DNA of 64,000 nt from an uncultured Oscillospiraceae bacterium (GTDB taxonomy: Bacteria; Bacillota; Clostridia; Oscillospirales; Acutalibacteraceae). The notes under the pieces were generated by a model. The model had not been told where the DNA came from. It saw only the letters and a list, made by a program, of their open reading frames with translations, and made no database searches. Position 1 is the first letter of the stretch, and each line of letters starts with the position of its first letter. The stretch covers positions 186,001 to 250,000 of the forward strand of contig CAJJLZ010000001.1 of assembly GCA_905192745.1 (NCBI GenBank). Direction: 5' to 3'. The position numbers were made by a program, and so were the translations under genes. Positions 7,084 through 23,157 of the stretch are shown here, piece by piece.

Positions 7084-8133
7084 TTATAAAGCGTTCCCCA
7101 TGAACCGTTCCGGCCGTCTGCCGAAATTCACCGCTTCCACCGCCCGGAGAATTTCTTCCTTTCTCGCGTCCGCGTCCGGCAGATCGCAGACCACGTCGTT
7201 CAGGTCGTACGGCCCGTTGCGGAAACGGCCGACCGAAGCGCCGTGAAACTCGCCGTCGATCAACAAGTACTGCAGCGGCTCATGGTCGTAGCCGAGACGC
7301 TCATACAACGGACGAAATTTTTCCTTCAGGGCGGGCTCGCCGGATTTATAAAGAAAGTCGTTGCGGTGGATGGCGTATACGGAGCGCGGCGGTTTGGAAG
7401 CATACTTCTTCAGCAGCTCTGCGTCGGACGGGAGCAGGAAACCCGACTCCGTTTCCGTCAGCGCTCCCTCGGCGGCAAGCTCCTCGGCGGCGGCCCGGAT
7501 TTCCTTTTCCGGCAGACGGTAAAAGGATTTGGCCATGACCGGATCGAACAGGACCTGCCGGCGGGCGAAGCGGAGCAGGACGATCCTGAGCGCGTCCCGT
7601 CTTGTGTATTTTTCGGGATCAACCGCCGGAAACATTTCGGGAAACAGATACCAGCCCCGGTCCCATTCCCCGTCGTATTGGTCCTCGTAAACAAGGAAGG
7701 CTTCCTGCAGCCGGTGGAGCGCCGGAGTGATCGCCTTCACCAGCAGACCGGTCTCCTCCTTGATCCGCTGAATGTTCAGCGGTCCCTCCCGCTCGATCAG
7801 GCCGAGGATGCGGAGCTGGGTCTCGTTCGGGCTGGTCAGCGGCTTGCGGTAAAGGGCGGCGAACAGCTCCAGGTCCTCAGGAACGATCCAGCCGAGGTTG
7901 CCGCCCGCGAACCGGCCTTTTACCAGTTCCCGTTTTGCCTGCCGCGCACGGTTGAATTCGATATCGTTGAAATCCGCGCGGAAGGTAAGGGACGGCGGGT
8001 CACCGAAGCCGTTCCAGTAAACGTTCTGTCCCGGCTGCATATCGCGGTAGAGTTCCCGGTATTCCTCTTGGTTGGCCCGTCGGGACAGAAACTGGCGTTC
8101 CATCCGCAGGGAGACGATTGCCGTCTGGTTCAT
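7084..8133 (-). CDS. Winged-helix HTH_42 (AlkZ/YcaQ-related) protein
   Basis: A 349-residue protein with the general layout of the HTH_42/DUF1006 superfamily: tandem winged-helix segments (for example residues 100-145, LRILGLIEREGPLNIQRIKEE) and a C-terminal beta-rich domain. Characterised members are DNA glycosylases that unhook crosslinks or remove alkylated bases (AlkZ, YcaQ), but I cannot place a QxQ/QxD catalytic motif here, so the activity is uncertain. GGAGGAAG precedes the ATG. It stands alone between convergent and tandem neighbours. Confidence 0.6.
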   Translation of the reverse strand: MNQTAIVSLRMERQFLSRRANQEEYRELYRDMQPGQNVYWNGFGDPPSLTFRADFNDIEFNRARQAKRELVKGRFAGGNLGWIVPEDLELFAALYRKPLTSPNETQLRILGLIEREGPLNIQRIKEETGLLVKAITPALHRLQEAFLVYEDQYDGEWDRGWYLFPEMFPAVDPEKYTRRDALRIVLLRFARRQVLFDPVMAKSFYRLPEKEIRAAAEELAAEGALTETESGFLLPSDAELLKKYASKPPRSVYAIHRNDFLYKSGEPALKEKFRPLYERLGYDHEPLQYLLIDGEFHGASVGRFRNGPYDLNDVVCDLPDADARKEEILRAVEAVNFGRRPERFMGNAL

Positions 8134-8289
8134 ACGCTTCCTCCTTTATCGTCAATGAAATCGAAAGGCGGACTGGGACAGCGGGTCTGGTCCATGGGAG
8201 AAAATCACGCGGACAGAGAGCAAGCAGGCGGCGCGGACGGGCGGAGCTTCCGGTTCGTTGATTTCTGAGCCCGGCGGCGCAGGCTGCTT

Positions 8290-8306
8290 ATATACCATTT
8301 GTATAT
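8290..8306. promoter_or_regulatory. Palindrome upstream of the HTH_42 gene
   Basis: ATATAC-N5-GTATAT (8290-8295 and 8301-8306) in the 221-bp gap between the TtcA-like gene and the HTH_42 gene. It sits in an AT-rich patch likely to hold the promoter; a possible operator. Confidence 0.35.
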
Positions 8307-8354
8307 TTAATCACTTATTATCCAGATAGAAGGGCTTCCCCCCGCTTTTTAGGC

Positions 8355-9077
8355 CTACCAGCCGTTGATTCCGCCCTTTTGAAGCGCGCCGGTCAGGCGG
8401 TCGGCCAAGGGGCCGTACTCTGCGGAAAGGGCGGCGAGCCGTTCCTTGGTCTGCTGGCGGTGGGTGCTGCCGTCGGCGGGACAGCGGGATTTCACCACCG
8501 GCAGCGCCGCCTTCCGCACGGCGGCGGTAATCTCCGCTTCCGAAAGGAAGATCAGGGGCCGGATCATCCACAGTCCCCGGCGGGACAGGTAGGATTTGGG
8601 GGAAAAGCAGGCGACCGTCCCGCCCGCGAACAGGTTCATCAGCAGGGTTTCGGCCGCGTCGTCCCGATGATGGCCGAGGGCGACGACATTGCAGCCCGCC
8701 TCTCCCGCCAGCCGGTGAAGGCCGCCCCGCCGCATCCGGGCGCAGAGGCTGCAGGGATTCGGCTCCTTCCGCTGGTCGAAAACCACCTCCCACAACCGGG
8801 TGCGGCGGATAAGATGGGGGATCTCCAGACTGTCGCACAGGGCGGTCAGCGCGGAATAATCGGTTTCCTCTCCGCCGAAGCAGGGGTCGAGAGTGAGGGC
8901 GGTGAGGGAGAAGGGCGCGGGATAAAACCGGCGGAGACGGGCGAGCAGGGCGAGAAGAAGGACGCTGTCCTTTCCGCCGGATACCCCGACCGCGATATGG
9001 TCGCCGGGCTGGATCATTTGATAGCGCTGAACCGCCGCGCGCGTCGGCGCAAGCAGTTCCTGCAGTGGGTCGGACAT
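8355..9077 (-). CDS. TtcA-like PP-loop tRNA thiolation enzyme
   Basis: A 240-residue N-type PP-loop ATPase. SGGKDS at about residue 33 is the ATP-pyrophosphatase loop. A CSLC pair in the middle and a third Cys in VKSRCPADGS match the three-cysteine 4Fe-4S ligation of TtcA-type 2-thiocytidine synthases. The family adenylates a tRNA base (cytidine 32 in TtcA) and transfers sulfur. The start MSDPLQ is preferred, since AAGGGGGA lies just before it and overlaps a 7-codon longer alternative. TtcA is usual in proteobacteria; clostridial relatives may modify another position, so the substrate is inferred. Confidence 0.8.
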   Translation of the reverse strand: MSDPLQELLAPTRAAVQRYQMIQPGDHIAVGVSGGKDSVLLLALLARLRRFYPAPFSLTALTLDPCFGGEETDYSALTALCDSLEIPHLIRRTRLWEVVFDQRKEPNPCSLCARMRRGGLHRLAGEAGCNVVALGHHRDDAAETLLMNLFAGGTVACFSPKSYLSRRGLWMIRPLIFLSEAEITAAVRKAALPVVKSRCPADGSTHRQQTKERLAALSAEYGPLADRLTGALQKGGINGW

Positions 9078-9249
9078 GGCAAATCCCCCTTTGTTCAATT
9101 CCCATTATATAAAGAAATCCCGTTCTACGCAACGTTGATCTTTCAAAAAGAAAAATGAAATGAAGAATGAGAAACAGAGCAAAAACGCGTAATAACGAGA
9201 GAAAACGAGCGAGAGGGGGCTGTAAATTAAAAAATCCGGGTTTTGCCTG

Positions 9250-9394
9250 TTGACAGCCGGTTTTCGAATGTGGTATTATCAGGCTCGCGTTAAAAACACA
9301 CAGGCGGAAAAAGCCTTGCGTGAAAGCCGTGGAAGCGCGCAGAAGCGCGGAAGCGACAAAATCTTATAAAATAGGGAATACAGGAGGTAAAGCG
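9250..9394 (+). promoter_or_regulatory. Promoter and leader of rplM-rpsI
   Basis: TTGACA (9250-9255), an 18-bp spacer and TATTAT (9274-9279), followed by a leader of about 110 nt to the rplM start. The leader has GC-rich pairing potential (GAAGCGCG/CGCGGAAGC) and could be an L13-type autoregulatory leader, known in Firmicutes, but I cannot fold it with certainty. The rest of 9078-9249 shows no gene. Confidence 0.65.
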
Positions 9395-9823
9395 ATGTCC
9401 ACGTATATGGCAAAAGCGGGCGAAGTCACCCGCAAGTGGTATATCATCGACGCCGCCGGCAAGCCCCTGGGCCGCGTCGCCGCTCAGGCCGCCGCTCTGC
9501 TGCGCGGTAAGCACAAGCCTACGTTCACCCCGCATGTGGATTGCGGCGATCATGTAATCATTCTCAACTGCGCCAAGGCGGTCCTGACCGGGAACAAGCT
9601 GGAGCAGAAGAAATGGTACCGCCATACCGGCTGGGTTGGCGGCCTGAAGGAAGTCAAGTACGCCACCCTCATGGCGCAGCGTCCGGAAAAAGCGATGGAG
9701 CTTGCCGTGACCGGCATGATCCCGAGCAACACCATCGGCCGCGCCGCGTGCACCCGCCTTCGCGTTTATGCCGGCGCCGAGCACGCTCATGCCGCGCAGA
9801 AGCCCGAAGTATACGAGTTTTAA
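9395..9823 (+). CDS. rplM: 50S ribosomal protein L13
   Basis: A 142-residue protein covering the whole L13 family, from the N-terminal motif RKWYIIDAAGKPLGRVA through GDHVIILNC and the conserved KxYRHTGWVGGLK to the PxxGMIPxN segment. It binds 23S rRNA early in 50S assembly. The ATG has a strong CAGGAGG site; longer upstream frames are not used. rpsI follows 18 bp downstream, the usual two-gene operon. Confidence 0.98.
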   Translation: MSTYMAKAGEVTRKWYIIDAAGKPLGRVAAQAAALLRGKHKPTFTPHVDCGDHVIILNCAKAVLTGNKLEQKKWYRHTGWVGGLKEVKYATLMAQRPEKAMELAVTGMIPSNTIGRAACTRLRVYAGAEHAHAAQKPEVYEF

Positions 9824-9841
9824 GGAAGGAGGCTGCTTTAG

Positions 9842-10246
9842 ATGGATTACAATACCAGACCTTATTTTTACGGCACCGGCAGAAGAAAGAGTTCGGTGGC
9901 CCGCGTCCGCCTGTATGCCGGCACCGGCTCCATCACCATTAACGGCCGCGGGATCGACGATTATTTCGGTCTCGAGACCCTGAAGCTGATCGTCCGTCAG
10001 CCTCTGAATCTCACCGGCACGACCGAGAAGTTCGACATCGAATGCCGCGTTGCCGGCGGCGGCGTGACCGGTCAGGCCGGCGCGATCCGTCACGGTATTG
10101 CCCGCGCTCTGCTGCAGTATAACGGGGAGGAGCTCCGCCCGGCGCTGAAGAAGGCCGGCTTCCTGACCCGCGACCCGAGAATGAAGGAACGCAAGAAGTA
10201 CGGCTTGAAGGCCGCCCGCCGCGCGCCCCAGTTCTCCAAGAGATAA
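9842..10246 (+). CDS. rpsI: 30S ribosomal protein S9
   Basis: A 134-residue S9. Recognisable parts are YFYGTGRRKSSVARVRLY at the N-terminus, GGGVTGQAGAIRHGIARAL in the middle, and the basic tail ending APQFSKR, which contacts tRNA in the P site. It is preceded by AAGGAGG and cotranscribed with rplM. Confidence 0.98.
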   Translation: MDYNTRPYFYGTGRRKSSVARVRLYAGTGSITINGRGIDDYFGLETLKLIVRQPLNLTGTTEKFDIECRVAGGGVTGQAGAIRHGIARALLQYNGEELRPALKKAGFLTRDPRMKERKKYGLKAARRAPQFSKR

Positions 10247-10320
10247 TCCGGTCCTCCGGGACATGGCTTTTTCTCTGCAAGGAGATACGCGGAAAAGGCT
10301 GGCGTTTTCCTCTGCTTTCC

Positions 10321-10361
10321 AAAAGCCCCCTGTGTTCCGCCCGGAACGCGGGGGCTTTTTT
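10321..10361 (+). terminator. Terminator after rpsI
   Basis: AAAAGCCCCC (10321-10330) pairs with GGGGGCTTTT (10350-10359), with an inner GTTCC/GGAAC stem and a T run. Confidence 0.92.
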
Positions 10362-10491
10362 CATCACAAAAGAACCAATCCCGATAAGTCCGGTTTCAGC
10401 CGGGCCGCTGCCGTACATACTCTATGTGCGGGGACGGCGCGCAGGGGAAGCCGTCTCAAGCCGAAAGGCGAAAACAGAAAGGATCGTTCGG

Positions 10492-11748
10492 ATGAACATC
10501 GTGTATTTGGAGCATTATGCCGGTTCCGACCGCCACGGGATGGAGTACCGTCCCTATTATATGGCCCGCCGCTGGGTGCGGGCGGGCGATACGGTCACGA
10601 TGGTGGCCAGCTCCTTCGCGCACCTGCGCGGCCAAAACCCGGATATGCAGGGCAAAAAAACGATGGAAGAAATGATTGACGGTATTCGGTATTTCTGGAT
10701 CAAAGGGCCGCAGTATGAGGGGAACGGGCTGGGGCGGATCAAAAATATTCTTTCCTTCCTGCGGGGTGTGGTTCGTTATGAAAAGGAAATCCTGAAAACC
10801 GGAAAGCCCGATGTGGTGATCGCTTCCTCCACCTATCCGCTGGATATTTATCCGGCCCGGCATATTGCCAAGAAGTACGGCGCGCAGCTGATTTATGAGG
10901 TGCATGATCTCTGGCCGCTCAGCCCCATGGAGCTGGGCGGGATGAGCAAATACCATCCCTTTATCGTCGGGATGCAGATCGCGGAAAACGCCTGCTACAG
11001 GCACAGCGACTATGTGGTTTCCCTGCTTCCCTGCGCAAAGGAGCATATGGTGGAGCACGGAATGAACCCGGACAAGTTTGTCTGCATTCCGAACGGCATC
11101 AACCGGGAGGACTGGGAACAGCCGGCGGAACCGGAATCCGCGCCTTATCACGAAAAGCTCCGGCAATACCATGAAGAAGGCTGGTTCTTGATCGGATATG
11201 CCGGCGCACACGGTTTAGCCAATGCCCTGGACAGCTATGTGGAAGCCGGCAAAGAACTAGAGGGCAAAAAGATTAAGCTGATTCTGGTTGGGCGGGGACC
11301 GGAACGGGAGCGTCTCTGCCGAAAAATTAAAGAGCTGGGGTTACAGGAAAATGTAGAGGCGCTGCCTGCCGTTGCGAAGGACGACGTACCCGCTCTTCTT
11401 GCTCAGTTTGACGCGCTGTATGTCGGATTACAGCGTCAGCCGCTTTTCCGGTTTGGGGTGAGTCCCAATAAGCTGATGGATTATATGATGGCTGGAAAAC
11501 CGGTAATCTTCGCTATTGAAGCCGGCAACGATATGGTGGCCGACGCCGGCTGTGGCGTTTCCATCCCGCCGGAGGACAGCCATGCCATCGCTGAGGCTGC
11601 CGTTAAGCTGGCGGGAACTCCGGCAGAAGAGCGGGAGGCAATGGGCGCCCGCGGTCATGCTTATATTCTGGAAAAGCACGAGTACGGCGTGCTGTCCGAG
11701 CAGTTTCGTGAAGTGTTCCGGCGCGGCAAGTTCCCCGGGAACCGATAA
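10492..11748 (+). CDS. GT4-family glycosyltransferase
   Basis: A 418-residue GT-B fold enzyme. The N-terminal acceptor domain has the motif YLEHYAGSDRHGMEYRPYYMAR. The C-terminal nucleotide-sugar domain has IGYAGAHGLANALDSYVEA, LILVGRGPER and the EX7E-like region around FGVSPNKLMDYMMAGKPVIF. The family makes retaining linkages in capsule, exopolysaccharide or lipid-linked glycan synthesis. The N-terminal 'EHYAGS..G.EYRPYY' pattern is typical of WbuB/WcaI-type transferases using UDP- or GDP-sugars, but the donor cannot be read. It is a single gene with AAAGGA before the ATG, and terminators lie on both sides, so it is an isolated unit. Confidence 0.88.
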   Translation: MNIVYLEHYAGSDRHGMEYRPYYMARRWVRAGDTVTMVASSFAHLRGQNPDMQGKKTMEEMIDGIRYFWIKGPQYEGNGLGRIKNILSFLRGVVRYEKEILKTGKPDVVIASSTYPLDIYPARHIAKKYGAQLIYEVHDLWPLSPMELGGMSKYHPFIVGMQIAENACYRHSDYVVSLLPCAKEHMVEHGMNPDKFVCIPNGINREDWEQPAEPESAPYHEKLRQYHEEGWFLIGYAGAHGLANALDSYVEAGKELEGKKIKLILVGRGPERERLCRKIKELGLQENVEALPAVAKDDVPALLAQFDALYVGLQRQPLFRFGVSPNKLMDYMMAGKPVIFAIEAGNDMVADAGCGVSIPPEDSHAIAEAAVKLAGTPAEEREAMGARGHAYILEKHEYGVLSEQFREVFRRGKFPGNR

Positions 11749-11751
11749 AGT

Positions 11752-11793
11752 AAAGAAGGAAGAGAGGGCCGTCCGGCTTTCTCTTCCTTCTTT
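11752..11793. terminator. Bidirectional terminator between the glycosyltransferase and mntP
   Basis: A 14-bp perfect stem AAAGAAGGAAGAGA/TCTCTTCCTTCTTT (11752-11765 with 11780-11793). It ends in T-rich sequence on plus and serves the convergent mntP on minus. Confidence 0.85.
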
Positions 11794-11823
11794 GTCGTTT
11801 CAACAGTGAACAGATTTACCGGC

Positions 11824-12417
11824 TCAGCCTGCGAATACCGTATGCTCCAACAGGATTTTCAGCCCGATGGCAATCAGCACCAGCCCGCCGATGATTTCTG
11901 CTTTCTTTCCAAACCGATCCCCAAACCGGCAGCCGACGACCACGCCGATAATACACAGCAGGAAAGTGACTGCCGCAATGATCCCGCAGCAGAGAAGATA
12001 ACCGAACGAGGGGGCGAGCAAGCCCTCCCGCGGCATCACCGCGAAGGAGGCGCCGACGGCCAGCGCGTCGATGCTGGTGGCGATCGACATCACCAGCAGG
12101 TTTTTCCAGGAGCAGGGGTCGCCGTGCGGCAGTTCCTCATCCCCGCCGCGGAACGCTTCCCACAGCATTTTGCCGCCGACGAAGGCGAGCAGGATAAACG
12201 CAATCCAGTGATCCACCGCCTGAATCTTATCCGCAAAGGTATTGGCTACGGTGTAGCCGATCAGCGGCATAAGCCCCTGAAACAGGCCGAAGCTGCCTGC
12301 GATTTTCAAAATGCGGCGCATTTTGGTGTGGCACATCACCATGCCGTTGCTCACCGATACGGCGAACGCGTCCATGGACAGGCCTGCAGCGATGAGCAGA
12401 AGGGTAACGATTTCCAT
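11824..12417 (-). CDS. mntP: Manganese efflux pump MntP
   Basis: A 197-residue protein with six predicted membrane helices. The two family repeats each carry the aspartate motif: GLSMDAFAVSVSNG near the N-terminus and ATSIDALAVGASFAV in the second half. These Asp residues line the Mn(II) path in the MntP/YebN family. GGAAAGGG precedes the ATG. The upstream leader does not contain a recognisable yybP-ykoY manganese riboswitch, which commonly controls this gene. Confidence 0.93.
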   Translation of the reverse strand: MEIVTLLLIAAGLSMDAFAVSVSNGMVMCHTKMRRILKIAGSFGLFQGLMPLIGYTVANTFADKIQAVDHWIAFILLAFVGGKMLWEAFRGGDEELPHGDPCSWKNLLVMSIATSIDALAVGASFAVMPREGLLAPSFGYLLCCGIIAAVTFLLCIIGVVVGCRFGDRFGKKAEIIGGLVLIAIGLKILLEHTVFAG

Positions 12418-12510
12418 ACACCATCAAACCCTTTCCGGATTCCGGCCCGCGCGGAGCCGAAGGATTTTGGATCGGCCGAAATCCGCAAGCACGGTACGGT
12501 CGGAATGCTT

Positions 12511-12539
12511 ATCATACCGCGTTTGCTGTCGGCTGTCAA
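12511..12539 (-). promoter_or_regulatory. Promoter of mntP
   Basis: On the minus strand TTGACA (12534-12539), a 17-bp spacer and TATGAT (12511-12516), with a leader of about 85-95 nt before the mntP start. Confidence 0.85.
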
Positions 12540-12772
12540 TGCGAGAGGGCGCGCTTTTGGAGCGCTTTTGGAGAAAAACGGCGGTGTGAACGATACGAAC
12601 CGAAAATAAAAAGCGGTATGAGCGGTATGAGATATACGGAAAGAAGGGCCGCCGTACCGTCCTTTTTTATGGGTATGGGCGTATCGGCCGCAATATTCCC
12701 TTTCTCAAACGCAATCGGACCGGATTCCGGAAACCGGCTCCGCCCATTTTTCCGGTATTTTCCCGTCTGCGC

Positions 12773-12802
12773 TTGACAAGCGCGGCTTCCGGGTGCGATA
12801 AT
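12773..12802 (+). promoter_or_regulatory. Promoter of glnA
   Basis: TTGACA (12773-12778), an 18-bp spacer and GATAAT (12797-12802), about 100 bp before the glnA start. The rest of the 12418-12908 gap, apart from the mntP promoter, holds no gene. Confidence 0.75.
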
Positions 12803-12908
12803 GCGGTAATAAACCTGTCATACGGCCGGAACTCTTTTGTGAAAGGGTCAGCCGTATGGCGGGATGAATAAAAGGTATAGAAAATATGGGGAACGAGGGG
12901 GACCATCG

Positions 12909-14243
12909 ATGGCAAAATATACGCCAGAGGACATCATCCGCATTGTACGGGAGGAAAACGTACGATTTATCCGGCTGCAGTTTACCGACATTTTCGGCGC
13001 GTTCAAAAATATCGCGATTACCGCGAGCCAGCTTCAGAAAGCGCTGGATAACAAGTGTATGTTTGACGGTTCCTCCATCGAGGGCTTCGTCCGGATTGAA
13101 GAATCGGATATGTATCTGTATCCCGATCTGGATACCTTCCTGATTTTCCCCTGGTACGACGATAGCTGCAAAGCGGCCCGTCTGATCTGCGACGTATACA
13201 AGCCGGACGGCACGCCTTTTGAGGGGGACCCCCGGGGTTTGCTCAAACAGGTGCTCCGTGAGGCGGAGGAGATGGGGTTCAGCGATTTCAACGTTGGTCC
13301 CGAATGCGAATTTTTCCTCTTCAGCAACGACGAGGACGGCCATCCGACGACCCGGACTCAGGACCGCGGCGCTTATTTTGAGCTTGGCCCGACCGATCTG
13401 GGTGAGCACGCCCGCCGGGATATGTGCCTGACGCTGGAGGAAATGGGGTTTGAGATCGAGGCCTCCCATCATGAGGTAGCCAACGGACAGCACGAGATCG
13501 ACTTCAAGTATGCCGACGCGCTGTCGGCGGCCGACAATATTGTGACCTTTAAGCTGGCGGTCAAAACGATCGCCCATCAGCACAATATGTATGCCACCTT
13601 TATGCCTAAGCCCATTTACGGCGTGGCGGGCAGCGGCATGCATGTCAATATGTCCCTGATGAAGGACGGCAAAAACGCGTTCTGCGACCCGGACGACGCG
13701 CTGGGGCTGAGCAAAACCGCCTACAGTTTCATTGCGGGTATCCTTGAACACGCCCGGGGGATGACCGCGGTCACCAACCCGCTGGTCAACTCCTATAAAC
13801 GGCTGGTATCCGGTTATGAAGCGCCGGTGTATATCGCCTGGTCGGCCAGCAACCGCAGTCCGCTGGTCCGGGTTCCCGCTTCCCGCGGGATGGGCACCCG
13901 CATCGAGCTGCGAAACCCCGATCCGTCGGCCAACCCGTATCTTACCCTGGCCCTCTGTCTTGCCGCCGGATTGGACGGTATTCGCCGCGGACTGACGCCG
14001 CCCCATTCCACCGACGCCAATATTTTCGAGCTGTCGGAGGATGAGCGGGAGGAGAAGGGGATTGAAAACCTGCCCTCCAACCTCAAGGACGCGGTACGGG
14101 CGATGAAGAAGGACGCGCTGATACGGGAGACTCTCGGCAAGCATATTTTTGATAAGTATGTCGAACATAAAAGCGAGGAGTGGAACGAGTACAAGATTCG
14201 TGTCACTCAGTGGGAAATCGACCGCTATCTGGAGCGGTATTAA
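12909..14243 (+). CDS. glnA: Glutamine synthetase, type I
   Basis: A 444-residue type I-alpha enzyme, the short Firmicutes length. The N-terminal beta-grasp domain contains the latch MFDGSSIEGF. The catalytic domain has the metal/glutamate motifs VGPECEFFLF, GQHEIDFKYADAL, GSGMHVNMSL, the NPxxNSYKRL loop and the RIELRNPDPSANPYL signature. It makes glutamine from glutamate, ammonia and ATP. No adenylylation-site insert of the I-beta type is seen, so feedback inhibition is the likely control. The ATG at MAKYTPED has GAGGGGG upstream; the extra 15 upstream codons are ignored. Confidence 0.97.
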   Translation: MAKYTPEDIIRIVREENVRFIRLQFTDIFGAFKNIAITASQLQKALDNKCMFDGSSIEGFVRIEESDMYLYPDLDTFLIFPWYDDSCKAARLICDVYKPDGTPFEGDPRGLLKQVLREAEEMGFSDFNVGPECEFFLFSNDEDGHPTTRTQDRGAYFELGPTDLGEHARRDMCLTLEEMGFEIEASHHEVANGQHEIDFKYADALSAADNIVTFKLAVKTIAHQHNMYATFMPKPIYGVAGSGMHVNMSLMKDGKNAFCDPDDALGLSKTAYSFIAGILEHARGMTAVTNPLVNSYKRLVSGYEAPVYIAWSASNRSPLVRVPASRGMGTRIELRNPDPSANPYLTLALCLAAGLDGIRRGLTPPHSTDANIFELSEDEREEKGIENLPSNLKDAVRAMKKDALIRETLGKHIFDKYVEHKSEEWNEYKIRVTQWEIDRYLERY

Positions 14244-14251
14244 TCCAATCG

Positions 14252-14288
14252 AAAGCCCCGGAACGCATGGAACGTTCCGGGGCTTTTC
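14252..14288 (+). terminator. Terminator after glnA
   Basis: AAAGCCCCGGAACG (14252-14265) pairs with CGTTCCGGGGCTTT (14273-14286), followed by Ts. Confidence 0.93.
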
Positions 14289-14554
14289 ATCATCGGGCAA
14301 GCCGGAGGCCGGACTCCGGGACAAAAAGGGAAGACGGCGGAGGATTTGTACGATTAATCCGTCGGCCGCCGTCCATACTGTCCGGAGAAAGAGAGTTGTT
14401 TTGACGCACGGAAAAGGCCCAAAGGAACAACGCCTCCGGGCGTTTCCTCACCGGATCATCCCCTGCCCGAAACCATCGATTCGCAGCAGGAAATTCAAAA
14501 ATCGTCCGAATTCCAAAAAAAGCAGAAAAAAAGTCGCCAATTTGCAAAATGCAA

Positions 14555-14583
14555 TTGACAACCAAAGAATATCCGTGTATTAT
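14555..14583 (+). promoter_or_regulatory. Promoter of rpoBC
   Basis: TTGACA (14555-14560), a 17-bp spacer and TATTAT (14578-14583). Downstream lies a 230-nt leader to rpoB with GC-rich dyads (GACGGCCG/CGGCCGTT near 14678-14711 and GGACGCCCGG/CCGGGTGCCCGTCC near 14726-14757) that may be regulatory. No gene is seen from 14289 to 14823. Confidence 0.8.
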
Positions 14584-14823
14584 AGTATACTGCACAATCA
14601 TGGAAAGGTATCCCCATGACTGAGAAAAGTATAGCACAGTCTGCTGAAAGTTTCAAGCCTTTTGTGCAAGAAATTTGACGGCCGCGTCCCGGCCGGCGGC
14701 AGACGGCCGTTCGTTCGGAAACGGAGGACGCCCGGCTTTGCATCCGGGTGCCCGTCCCCCCGATACGGAAAATGGTACGACCGAAACGATTCTAGAAATA
14801 TAAAAACAGGAGTGATCGAGCCT

Positions 14824-18537
<3,714 letters not shown>

Positions 18538-18558
18538 GAGCGGGAGGGCTGTAAGCAT

Positions 18559-22239
<3,681 letters not shown>

Positions 22240-22354
22240 GGCGTGTAAAGCGGCCTTTCTTCACCGTCCGCCCGTCTGCGCGGCCTGTATTTTCCATGCG
22301 GTTTGTTTAACACGGGATTAACGCAGGATTCACCCGGAATTAGGCGGAAAAATC

Positions 22355-22384
22355 TTGACAAACCGCGAAATCCCATGCTAATAT
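22355..22384 (+). promoter_or_regulatory. Promoter of the rpsL-rpsG-fusA genes
   Basis: TTGACA (22355-22360), an 18-bp spacer and TAATAT (22379-22384), with about 130 nt of leader to rpsL. The 22240-22354 stretch has no gene and no convincing rpoC terminator, so some read-through is likely. Confidence 0.75.
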
Positions 22385-22524
22385 AAATAATTGTGATGCA
22401 ACCGGTTTGCGGGGGGAGTCTGTCCCGCCGCAAATCGGCTGTCCGTCCGTTTTTATTGTATTCATCGGCGCTCTCCTCCGGAGGGCCCGAGGGATAAATA
22501 TCCTATAAACAGGAGGTGTTATAT

Positions 22525-22953
22525 TTGCCAACCTTTAATCAGCTCGTGCGCAAAGGCCGGGAAGAGATGGAGAAGAAAGCGAAGGCTCCTGCTCTGCTGA
22601 AGGGCTGGAACTCCAAAAAGCGCGTTCCGATCGACCAGAACTCTCCCCAGAAGCGCGGCGTCTGCACCGCGGTGAAAACGTCCACCCCGAAGAAGCCGAA
22701 CTCCGCTCTGCGTAAGGTTGCCCGTGTCCGTCTGTCCAACGGGATCGAGGTTACGTCCTACATCCCCGGCGAAGGCCACAACCTGCAGGAACACAGCGTT
22801 GTTCTGATTCGCGGCGGCCGTGTCAAGGACCTGCCTGGTGTGCGTTACCACATCATCCGCGGCACTCTGGACGCCCAGGGCGTTGCCAAGAGAATGCAGG
22901 CCCGTTCCAAGTACGGCGCGAAGCGTCCGAAGGCCGGTGCGGCCAAAAAGTAA
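22525..22953 (+). CDS. rpsL: 30S ribosomal protein S12
   Basis: A 142-residue S12 with the PTFNQLVRKGR N-terminus, the TPKKPNSALRK segment carrying the streptomycin-site lysine, and RGGRVKDLPGVRYH. It maintains decoding accuracy in the A site. The start is a rare TTG: AGGAGG lies 8 nt upstream, and homologues begin at exactly this Pro-Thr. A GTG nine bases further upstream overlaps the ribosome binding site and is rejected. Confidence 0.97.
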   Translation: MPTFNQLVRKGREEMEKKAKAPALLKGWNSKKRVPIDQNSPQKRGVCTAVKTSTPKKPNSALRKVARVRLSNGIEVTSYIPGEGHNLQEHSVVLIRGGRVKDLPGVRYHIIRGTLDAQGVAKRMQARSKYGAKRPKAGAAKK

Positions 22954-23157
22954 TTCCAGCCGGAAATAGCCGGCCGCTCCGGCGGACGGCGGACACGACT
23001 GGAAACTGACATGTCAACAGCGGCTATATAGCGGCATTTCGTATAGATTCCGGACGGACTTTCCGGCCGGAGGAAAGCGGGCGCCTCTATAGCGGCCAAC
23101 GGGAGTATGTCGCTTTCGAGTACCGATGATATCATATCTATGAAGGAGGGAAGTAAA

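Noticed and set aside
12418..12510. Possible yybP-ykoY manganese riboswitch before mntP
   Set aside because: The leader is short and the conserved riboswitch bulge sequences are not seen.
11806..12609. Long plus-strand open frame opposite mntP
   Set aside because: MntP on minus has all family motifs and a promoter; the plus frame reads as low-complexity shadow.
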